A stretch of 5,984 nt of DNA from Sphingomonadales bacterium (GTDB taxonomy: Bacteria > Pseudomonadota > Alphaproteobacteria > Sphingomonadales > Sphingomonadaceae), in assembly GCA_025360285.1 (NCBI GenBank), contig JANYCM010000097.1, forward strand, positions 1-5,984. The letters run 5' to 3'. A model generated the notes under the pieces. That model was not told the DNA's origin. It worked only from the letters and a program-made list of their open reading frames with translations, and did no database searches. The position numbers were made by a program, and so were the translations under genes. Shown here piece by piece: positions 1-5,278 of this stretch (position 1 is the stretch's first letter; every line of letters starts with the position of its first letter).

Positions 1-243
1 CGGGTCGATATGGCCCACAAACACCGCGCCATAGCCGCCGCCGATGGTCAGGATTATGCCCCAGAAGGTCAGGCTCCAATCGGTATAGGTGACGAGCTTC
101 TGGGCAAAGCCGATGATCCGGGCGTCGCCGGTGCGATCGGCGAAGAATTTCCAGATCGCCGTGGCGGTGATGTTGCCCATCAGCATGATGATGCCGGTGA
201 TGTGAAGGAATTTGCAGAAGTCATAACTGATGAAGTCGGGCAT
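1..243 (-). CDS. DUF2269-family integral membrane protein, N-terminal part (cut by window edge)
   Basis: The reading frame is open from an ATG at 243-241 to the left edge, giving 81 residues. The protein starts MPDFISYDFCKFLHITGI and has a first hydrophobic helix at about residues 10-32. A polar stretch follows with the pattern W-K-F-F-A-D-R-T-G-D (31-40), then a second hydrophobic segment at about 57-77. A buried His in 'LHITG', the 'GN' in helix one and the 'ADRTGD' loop match what I know of DUF2269 (COG5528) predicted membrane proteins, usually around 150 residues with four helices, so roughly half is present. The biochemical function of the family is unknown. No Shine-Dalgarno sequence precedes the ATG. 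It is divergent from the cation transporter gene on its right. The family call rests on remembered motifs, not a search. Confidence 0.78.
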   Translation of the reverse strand, partial: MPDFISYDFCKFLHITGIIMLMGNITATAIWKFFADRTGDARIIGFAQKLVTYTDWSLTFWGIILTIGGGYGAVFVGHIDP

Positions 244-335
244 AATATGGCCATAGCGACGAATGGCCGGGAGTTGAAGCCGCGCGCCTGTCAGCACGCG
301 TTGCCGCGGTGGCAAAAGTTGCGCATGACGGCAGC
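244..335. promoter_or_regulatory. Divergent spacer with 10-bp palindrome and possible minus-strand promoter
   Basis: This 92-bp spacer separates the two divergent starts at 243 (minus) and 336 (plus). A perfect 10-bp palindrome, TATGGCCATA, lies at 246-255 beside the minus-strand start codon. Read on the minus strand, TTCAAC (278-273) and TATGGC (255-250) are separated by 17 bp. They could be weak -35 and -10 boxes, which would start the transcript at or next to the ATG at 243. No convincing plus-strand promoter was found. The elements match consensus poorly, so they are suggestions only. Confidence 0.25.
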
Positions 336-1364
336 ATGACCGGCACCCCTACCCTGCCGCCCGCCAGCTTCGGGCTCGCCGAACCCAATACCGATGGGGT
401 GATGTTTGCCATGCGCTTCGGTGCCGATGGCGCCGGCATGCTGCTGTCGCCAAGCCGGCCGCTGCGGCTGGCCGAACCGGGTGATGGCCCAGGTAACGGA
501 TTTATCTGGATTCACCTCAGTCTTGCCGATGTCCGCGCCCTCAGCTGGCTGCAACGCCAGCCCGAACTGGACCGCGATATCGTCGAAGCGATGATCGACA
601 CTGCCGATTCCCCGCGCGTTGAACTGGCAGGAGCGGTGCAGGCCGGGGTGCTGGCCGATCTGATGCTCGAAATCGATCATCCGACCGATGAACCCGCGGG
701 CCTGGCCTTTGCGCTGGGGCCGGATTTCCTGGTCACCGGCCGGCGGCGCCCCGTGCAATCGGTACAGCGCGTTCAGCGCCGCATCGCCGCGGGCGAAACC
801 GCCGCCACGCCGCTCGATCTGCTGCGGCTGATCCTGGAGGCCGAAATCGACACGCTGGGCGACCGCATGGACGCGCTGTCAACCGCGATCGAAATTGTCG
901 AAAACCGGCTGCTCGGCGACAGTGTTACCGATGAACGCCGGCCGATCGCCCAGATGCGGCGCACGGCGTTCAATCTCAACCGCCATATCTATGGCATGCT
1001 GGCACTGTTCCGCAGCGTCTATCGCCAGCGCGCCGGCCGCGTGCCCCAGCCGGTACGCGAAGCTTTCGAGGAAGCCGGGCAGCGCGTCGAAGCGTTGCAA
1101 CACGAATTGCAATCAATCAAGGAACGCGCCCGGCTGCTCAATGAAGAAGCCGCGTCGAAGCTGGCGATGGAAACCAACCGCCAGCTCTACATATTGTCGA
1201 TGCTGTCCGGGGTCTTCCTGCCCGCCACCCTCGTCACCGGTTTTTTCGGCATGAACACCAGCGGGATGATTACCGAAACCCATACCGGCTTTGCCATCGT
1301 CATCGGGATCGCCGCATCAGCAGCCGTCTATTTCGGCCTGATCCGCCTGGGGCAGCGGCGTTAG
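336..1364 (+). CDS. CorA-family divalent cation transporter, ZntB-like
   Basis: The 342-residue product has the CorA/ZntB architecture: a soluble N-terminal alpha/beta domain with 'FIWIHL' at 56-61, a long charged helical region (about 160-280), and two C-terminal membrane helices (about 285-303 and 318-337). The family signature GMN sits at 305-307, at the end of the first helix in 'TGFFGMNTSGM'. The approach 'NRQLYILSMLSGVFLPATL' resembles zinc transporter ZntB more than classical magnesium CorA. Members form pentameric inner-membrane channels or transporters for Mg2+, Co2+, Ni2+ or Zn2+; the substrate cannot be read from sequence. I chose the ATG at 336. An in-frame GTG at 309 would add nine residues, and neither has a clear ribosome binding site. 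The conserved domain begins by about residue 21 (GVMFAMRF), so the ATG at 402 would be too short. The stop lies 31 bp from the convergent pccB stop, with no evident terminator hairpin between them. Confidence 0.9.
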   Translation: MTGTPTLPPASFGLAEPNTDGVMFAMRFGADGAGMLLSPSRPLRLAEPGDGPGNGFIWIHLSLADVRALSWLQRQPELDRDIVEAMIDTADSPRVELAGAVQAGVLADLMLEIDHPTDEPAGLAFALGPDFLVTGRRRPVQSVQRVQRRIAAGETAATPLDLLRLILEAEIDTLGDRMDALSTAIEIVENRLLGDSVTDERRPIAQMRRTAFNLNRHIYGMLALFRSVYRQRAGRVPQPVREAFEEAGQRVEALQHELQSIKERARLLNEEAASKLAMETNRQLYILSMLSGVFLPATLVTGFFGMNTSGMITETHTGFAIVIGIAASAAVYFGLIRLGQRR

Positions 1365-1395
1365 AGTCGCCAGGATTGCAAGTCCCCCGGACAAT

Positions 1396-2922
1396 TCACA
1401 GCGGGATATTGTCGTGCTTCTTCCAGGGGTTCTCCAACCGCTTGGTGCGCAGCTTCTGCAACCCGACGGCGATGCGTTTCCGCGTCGAATGCGGCATGAT
1501 CACTTCATCGACAAAGCCCTTGGCGGCGGCCACAAAGGGATTGGCGAAACGCGCTTCATATTCGCGCGTCCGCTCGGCGATTTCCTCTGGGGACTTGCCG
1601 CGGAAGATGATCTCGACAGCGCCCTTGGCACCCATCACGGCGATTTCGGCGGTCGGCCAGGCATAGTTCAAATCGCCGCGCAGATGCTTTGAGGCCATCA
1701 CGTCATAGGCGCCGCCATAGGCCTTCCTTGTAATCACGGTGATCTTGGGCACCGTCGCTTCGGCATAGGCGAACAGCAATTTGGCGCCGTGCTTGATGAT
1801 GCCATTATGCTCCTGCGCCACGCCGGGCAGGAAGCCGGGGACATCGACAAAGGTCACGATCGGGATGCTGAAGGCGTCGCAGAAGCGCACGAAACGCCCG
1901 GCCTTCTTGGAGGAATTAATATCGAGGCAGCCGGCCAGCACCATCGGCTGGTTGGCGACGATGCCGACGGTATGGCCTTCGATGCGCGCCAGGCCGATGA
2001 TGATGTTGCCGGCATGGCTCGGCTGCAATTCGAAGAACTCGCCTTCGTCGGCGACCTTCCTGATCAGCTCGTGCATGTCATAGGGCTTGTTGGCCGACGG
2101 CGGCACCAGCGTATCCAGGCTGGGTTCTATCCGCGCCGGATCATCGGCCGACGGGCGATAGGGCGCGCCGTCGCGGTTGTTGAGCGGCAGGAAATCGAAG
2201 AACAGCCGGGTCCGCAGCAGGGCATCGACATCATCCTCCATCGCCACATCGGCAACGCCGGACTTGGTGGTGTGGGTGATGGCGCCCCCCAGTTCCTCCT
2301 GGGTCACGATCTCGTTGGTGACGGTCTTCACCACATCGGGTCCGGTGACGAACATGTACGACGAATCCTTCACCATGTAGATGTAGTCGGTCATCGCCGG
2401 CGAATAGACCGCACCGCCGGCGCAGGGCCCCATGATGAGCGAAATTTGCGGCACCACGCCCGATGCCAGCACATTGCGCTGGAACACCTCGGCATAGCCG
2501 CCCAGCGAGGCGACGCCCTCCTGGATACGCGCGCCGCCGCTGTCGTTCAGGCCGATCACCGGCGCGCCGACCTTCATCGCCATGTCCATGATCTTGCAAA
2601 TCTTCTGGGCATGGCGTTCCGACAGCGAGCCGCCGAACACGGTGAAATCCTGGCTGAACACGAATACCAGCCGGCCGTTGATGGTGCCCGAACCGGTGAC
2701 GACGCCATCGCCGGGAATCTTCTGCTCCGCCATGCCGAAATCGACGCAATTGTGCTCGACATACATGTCGAGTTCCTCGAACGAACCCGGATCGAGCAGG
2801 ATATCGAGCCGCTCCCGCGCTGTCAGCCGGCCCTTGGCGTGCTGCGCCTCAACGCGCTTCGGCCCGCCGCCGGCCCGGGCGGCATCGCGGCGACGTTCCA
2901 GTTCCTCAAGCGTCTTCAGCAT
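1396..2922 (-). CDS. pccB: Acyl-CoA carboxylase carboxyltransferase (beta) subunit, probably propionyl-CoA carboxylase
   Basis: At 508 residues this is full length for PccB. With the biotin-bearing alpha subunit it moves a carboxyl group from carboxybiotin to propionyl-CoA, giving methylmalonyl-CoA, in the cytosol. This step is used in odd-chain fatty acid, Val/Ile and propionate breakdown. Both crotonase-fold halves are intact. The N-terminal half has 'KGRLTARERLDILLDPGSF' (30-48) and the oxyanion motif GPCAGGAVYSPA (166-177). The C-terminal half has 'VDVPGFLPG' (359-367) and RKAYGGAYDVM (399-409). The tail ends KKHDNIPL, which is typical of PccB. Asp407 in 'GGAYDVM' occupies the place where actinobacterial PccB carries the Asp that favours propionyl- over acetyl-CoA, supporting the substrate call. 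An AAGGACGGGG purine tract (plus strand 2929-2938) precedes the ATG. No alpha subunit gene is adjacent in the window. Alternative substrates such as methylcrotonyl- or acetyl-CoA are less likely. Confidence 0.95.
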   Translation of the reverse strand: MLKTLEELERRRDAARAGGGPKRVEAQHAKGRLTARERLDILLDPGSFEELDMYVEHNCVDFGMAEQKIPGDGVVTGSGTINGRLVFVFSQDFTVFGGSLSERHAQKICKIMDMAMKVGAPVIGLNDSGGARIQEGVASLGGYAEVFQRNVLASGVVPQISLIMGPCAGGAVYSPAMTDYIYMVKDSSYMFVTGPDVVKTVTNEIVTQEELGGAITHTTKSGVADVAMEDDVDALLRTRLFFDFLPLNNRDGAPYRPSADDPARIEPSLDTLVPPSANKPYDMHELIRKVADEGEFFELQPSHAGNIIIGLARIEGHTVGIVANQPMVLAGCLDINSSKKAGRFVRFCDAFSIPIVTFVDVPGFLPGVAQEHNGIIKHGAKLLFAYAEATVPKITVITRKAYGGAYDVMASKHLRGDLNYAWPTAEIAVMGAKGAVEIIFRGKSPEEIAERTREYEARFANPFVAAAKGFVDEVIMPHSTRKRIAVGLQKLRTKRLENPWKKHDNIPL

Positions 2923-2928
2923 GAAATT

Positions 2929-2938
2929 CCCCGTCCTT
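2929..2938 (-). promoter_or_regulatory. Ribosome binding site of pccB
   Basis: On the minus strand, AAGGACGGGG ends 6 nt before the ATG at 2922. The AAGGA core sits 11 nt from the start, slightly far, while the GGGG run is closer. No other start nearby is as well placed, and the N-terminal sequence MLKTLEELERRR fits the family. Confidence 0.55.
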
Positions 2939-3001
2939 ATGCCCCCGTGCTTAGCAGCGACGGCGCAGAGGTAAAGACCGAACTCCCTCCCCTTCTCTGC
3001 T

Positions 3002-3023
3002 CCCCTCCCGCTTGCGGGAGGGG
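3002..3023. repeat. G/C-rich palindromic intergenic repeat
   Basis: The arms CCCCTCCCGC (3002-3011) and GCGGGAGGGG (3014-3023) are perfectly complementary around a TT centre. RNA from either strand would fold into a hairpin with at least nine G/C-rich pairs. Flanking purine/pyrimidine tracts (about 2984-3001 and 3024-3036, GGGGGTGGGG) extend the unit. In minus-strand frames the region reads as peptides such as PHPRPLPQAGGE and PTPDPSRKREGS. Peptides of this kind often appear in spurious gene calls across GC-rich proteobacteria, which marks it as a member of a dispersed repeat family (recalled knowledge, not searched). It lies between the ATP12 stop (3049) and the pccB start (2922). No T run follows on either strand, so it is not a canonical Rho-independent terminator, although it could pause polymerase or protect an mRNA end. 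Confidence 0.75.
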
Positions 3024-3048
3024 TCGGGGGTGGGGTTGGCCGAAAAAC

Positions 3049-3735
3049 CTACAGCAATTGCAAAAGGCCCACCGCCGCCGCCAACTCCCCTTGCCGCTCC
3101 CGATGCCCCGCCTCGGCCAGCGGGTCCTTGCCCCATTGTTCCGCCTGCCACAGTTCATCGAGATGACCGGCAGCCCACGCCGTGTCCGCGTCCATCACGC
3201 CTTCGACAACCGCCAGGCCGATGACGGCCGACCCGGCGATCGTTACCACCGGATGCAGCGCCGCCAGCCGAAACGCATCGAGCGCGCGATACGCCGCGGC
3301 AATCCGCGCCAGCGTCGCCGGCGGCTGCGGCGCGTGAATGATCCCCGTCACCAGCCGGAAATCCACGTCGTAACGCCCGCGCGCCCAGGCCAGCCACGGG
3401 TCCCATTCCGCCGCCTGCCGTGCCACCAGCGCCGGCGGGGCGTCGGCGCGATAGGCGAGCAGTTCATTGGCGGCAAAGCCGGCCAGGCCATCGGCAAAAG
3501 CCGCAGGATCGGCCGCCACCCGGTCGATCGCGGCATTGGCCAGCCCGGTCAGCACCATGGTGCGCGGCAAAATCTCGTCGCCCTGGCCCTGCCATTCGGC
3601 GGCGATGCCGGCGGCCAGCGCCGCCGTCGGCACCGCCAGCAGCGCCCGCGCCGGGGTGCGCAGCGGCCGGCCATCGAGCGCCACGCCGAACGGCCCGTCG
3701 CCGGTGACACGCGCTGCCTTGTAAAAGCGCTTCAC
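3049..3735 (-). CDS. ATP12-family F1-ATPase assembly chaperone
   Basis: The 228-residue soluble protein matches the ATP12 family, which in mitochondria binds the F1 alpha subunit and prevents its aggregation before the alpha3beta3 ring forms; alphaproteobacterial members are its homologues. Visible family motifs are DGRPLRTP (21-28), LPRTMVLT (56-63), ELLAYRA (91-97), QAAEWDPWL (107-115) and the C-terminal 'ELWQAEQWGKD' (194-204) with a following Arg-rich helix. Length is normal for bacterial members. The start is a GTG at 3735-3733, sharing the tetranucleotide GTGA with the stop of the upstream small membrane protein gene, so translation is probably coupled. The N-terminus 'KRFYKAARV' is the usual one for the family and confirms this start. 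The gene is last in a four-gene overlapping cluster, followed by a 126-bp spacer and pccB. No ATP synthase subunit gene is present in the window. Confidence 0.93.
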   Translation of the reverse strand: MKRFYKAARVTGDGPFGVALDGRPLRTPARALLAVPTAALAAGIAAEWQGQGDEILPRTMVLTGLANAAIDRVAADPAAFADGLAGFAANELLAYRADAPPALVARQAAEWDPWLAWARGRYDVDFRLVTGIIHAPQPPATLARIAAAYRALDAFRLAALHPVVTIAGSAVIGLAVVEGVMDADTAWAAGHLDELWQAEQWGKDPLAEAGHRERQGELAAAVGLLQLL

Positions 3736-3962
3736 CGCTCCGGCCGCGTCGTCAGCCCAAGATGCCGCGGCCGCACGAACAGGCTGACGGCGCCGACGAG
3801 CAGCGCGATCGCCACCAGCGCCGCCGGCGCCCCATCGCGCGACAGAAAGACGCCGCCGAAGAAGGCTATCAGCCCGAGCAGCTTGATGCCGAGATAAAGA
3901 AAGAAACGCTGTTTGGCGGCGGCCGGTGACAGGATCGGGCCGGGGGTCTTTCCGTCATCCAT
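3732..3962 (-). CDS. Small two-helix membrane protein of unknown function
   Basis: The 76-residue protein is not one I can assign to a named family. It has a polar N-terminus (MDDGKTPGPILSPAAAKQR), then two hydrophobic segments at about 21-40 (FFLYLGIKLLGLIAFFGGVF) and 46-64. A short loop with SRDGAP joins them, and a basic tail (VRPRHLGLTTRPER) follows. With R19 and K18 before helix one and Arg residues after helix two, both ends probably face the cytoplasm. Support for it being real: the ATG at 3962 overlaps the HAD gene stop by 8 nt (ATGGATGA), its TGA overlaps the ATP12 start by 4 nt (GTGA), and it fills the gap between them. Its position immediately before an F1 assembly factor makes a role at the membrane in ATP synthase assembly conceivable, but this is inference from location only. 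Confidence 0.72.
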   Translation of the reverse strand: MDDGKTPGPILSPAAAKQRFFLYLGIKLLGLIAFFGGVFLSRDGAPAALVAIALLVGAVSLFVRPRHLGLTTRPER

Positions 3963-4605
3963 CGATCAACCTCCGCAACGCCGCCGCATCCATCGCCACG
4001 CCGATCGCCCCGGCCTCGATCAGTTCCGCCCCGTCATGATAGCCCCAATCGACGCCGATGGCCCGCACCCCGGCATTGGCGCCCATCGCCATGTCATAGA
4101 CCGTATCGCCGATGATCACCGTCGCCGCTGGCGCGGCTCCCGCTTCGGCCATGGCAGCGCGCAGCATCGCCGGGTGCGGTTTCGACGGATGGCGGTCGGC
4201 GGTCTGCAAGGTGACGAAATGCCCGGTCAGGCCATGATGCGCCAGCGCCAGCCCGCGATCCGACTTGCCGGTCGCCACGCCGAGCAACCAGCCGGTATCG
4301 CGCAGATGGTCGAGCGTTTCGGCAATCCCGTCATACAGCGGTTCGGGATCGAGCGAACGGTCGGTGCGCAGCCGCTGAAAGGCGTGCTTGTAATCCTGCG
4401 CCAGGCTGTGATGCAGGTCGGCATCGGCACCGGGCAGCAGCACCTGCATCGACTCCACCAGGCTGAGCCCGACAATCCGCCGCGTCGCATGATCGGGCGG
4501 CGGGACAAGGCCATGGCGTTCGAAGCTCGACGCCATCGCCCGCAGGATATTGACCTGGCTGTCAATCAGCGTGCCGTCGCAATCGAATACCGCGAGCTTC
4601 ACCAT
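3955..4605 (-). CDS. HAD-superfamily hydrolase (IA type, phosphoglycolate phosphatase-like)
   Basis: The 216-residue product is a complete HAD phosphatase. Motif I is DCDGT (8-12), with nucleophile D8 and acid/base D10. Motif II is ATGKS (111-115, T112), motif III is K142 in SKPHP, and motif IV is GDTVYD (166-171) with D167 and D171 as Mg2+ ligands. The helical cap between residues about 15 and 85 gives subfamily IA, as in Gph or beta-phosphoglucomutase-like enzymes. It would hydrolyse a small phosphate ester in the cytosol; 2-phosphoglycolate is the commonest guess but is not proven. I chose ATG 4605-4603 (MVKLAVFDCDG) because motif I must lie close to the N-terminus; the frame is open upstream but that part is the shadow of the preceding gene. 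The overlap with the PaiB-like gene is ATGGTGA (7 nt), and a GTG start one codon later would overlap by 4 nt. Translational coupling is likely. Confidence 0.92.
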   Translation of the reverse strand: MVKLAVFDCDGTLIDSQVNILRAMASSFERHGLVPPPDHATRRIVGLSLVESMQVLLPGADADLHHSLAQDYKHAFQRLRTDRSLDPEPLYDGIAETLDHLRDTGWLLGVATGKSDRGLALAHHGLTGHFVTLQTADRHPSKPHPAMLRAAMAEAGAAPAATVIIGDTVYDMAMGANAGVRAIGVDWGYHDGAELIEAGAIGVAMDAAALRRLIDG

Positions 4606-5201
4606 CCCCGCACCCGGCGGATATCGCGCGCCCCGGCCGCATCGCCCAGGCGGTCCAGCGCCGCCAGCACGCCGCGGGCATCGGCCTCGCTGCGGTTCTG
4701 GCTGGCCTTGTCGGTGCTGCGGATTGCCTCGGGCACCAGTTCGAACGCCAGGATCGCCTGCATCATGGCGCCGCGCCGCGCCGGGTCCATCTTGGCCATC
4801 GTCCAATCCTCCCCGACGCGCGGTTCAAAGGTTGCCGCCGAAAGATCGAGCAGGGCGTGCAGATCGTCCCAGCCCAGCACCCGCACCCGGCCTTCGATCT
4901 CGACGGCGCGGTAATTCCAGGTCGGGACATTATTGGCCGGGGCGGCGTACCAGTTCGGGCTGATATAGCTGCCGGGGCCGCCGATGCTGGCGACGACCAC
5001 CGCCCCATCCAGATGCGGTGCCAGGGCATTGGCCTTGGCGAGGTGGAAGCGCAAATTGCCGGTGCCCGTCACCAGCAGCGGCACATGCGCGACGCGCGGG
5101 CCGCCGGGCGTTACCCCGAACAGATGCGCAAAGCCGTGCGCCGCCACAAAGGCCAGCGCCGGGTCATCGGCGGCAAAGCGAAAGGCGGCGTTGGGGTGCA
5201 T
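4599..5201 (-). CDS. PaiB-like FMN-binding split-barrel protein (FMN_bind_2 family)
   Basis: The 200-residue protein shows the PaiB / 'FMN-binding negative transcriptional regulator' pattern: HVPLL (39-43), HLAKAN (53-58), GPGSYISPNWY (75-85), VPTWNY (92-97) and, near the C-terminus, SQNRSEADARGV (167-178). Length is close to the usual 200-210. The fold is a flavin-reductase-like split barrel binding FMN at a dimer interface. Bacillus subtilis PaiB is described as repressing sporulation and protease genes, but I see no helix-turn-helix here, so a redox or oxygenase-type role is equally plausible. The start is ATG 5201-5199; the frame stays open to 5471, but the conserved family start MHPNAAF places the N-terminus here, with the purine tract GGCAGGG just upstream. 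It is first in the cluster and divergent from the MBL hydrolase across a 77-bp spacer. Confidence 0.87.
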   Translation of the reverse strand: MHPNAAFRFAADDPALAFVAAHGFAHLFGVTPGGPRVAHVPLLVTGTGNLRFHLAKANALAPHLDGAVVVASIGGPGSYISPNWYAAPANNVPTWNYRAVEIEGRVRVLGWDDLHALLDLSAATFEPRVGEDWTMAKMDPARRGAMMQAILAFELVPEAIRSTDKASQNRSEADARGVLAALDRLGDAAGARDIRRVRGW

Positions 5202-5278
5202 CGCCCTGCCTATTCCAGCAGGCGGGGATTCGGGCAAGGAGAGTCGACTTGCCGCAAACGTCAACCTAAGGTCAGCGC
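5202..5278. promoter_or_regulatory. Divergent promoter region with inverted repeat
   Basis: These 77 bp must carry the signals for both the minus-strand PaiB-like cluster and the plus-strand MBL gene unless one of them is promoted elsewhere. GGCAAG (5233-5238) and CTTGCC (5248-5253) form an inverted repeat with 6-bp arms and a 9-nt spacer that contains most of the palindrome AGTCGACT (5242-5249). On the minus strand, TTGACG (5264-5259) is a good -35 candidate, but no clear -10 follows at 17 bp. A plus-strand promoter was not convincingly found. The inverted repeat sits just downstream of the putative -35, where a repressor could act. Confidence 0.35.
5268..5271 (+). promoter_or_regulatory. 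Ribosome binding site of the MBL hydrolase gene
   Basis: AAGG lies 7 nt before the ATG at 5279, a standard spacing. It favours this start over the in-frame ATG at 5294 (residue 6). Confidence 0.6.

Noticed and set aside
1344..1398. A possible bidirectional terminator between the convergent transporter and pccB genes
   Set aside because: Only very short arms (CCTGG/CCAGG, and GTCC-CCC-GGAC) are present and no T run follows on either strand; not supportable as a terminator.
2937..3158. Small minus-strand frames giving PHPRPLPQAGGE-like and PTPDPSRKREGS-like peptides
   Set aside because: These are translations of the palindromic repeat, not genes; they also run into the 3' end of the ATP12 gene in another frame.
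1789..3897. A 702-codon plus-strand open frame antisense to pccB, ATP12 and the small membrane protein gene
   Set aside because: It is a shadow frame. High GC with G/C-biased third codon positions keeps the antisense frame open; the translation is low-complexity, His/Arg/Asp-rich and has no domain, while the opposite strand encodes well-conserved proteins.
3913..4914. A 333-codon plus-strand open frame antisense to the HAD and PaiB-like genes
   Set aside because: It has the same antisense composition effect, no recognisable motif, and runs across two genuine overlapping genes with intact catalytic motifs.
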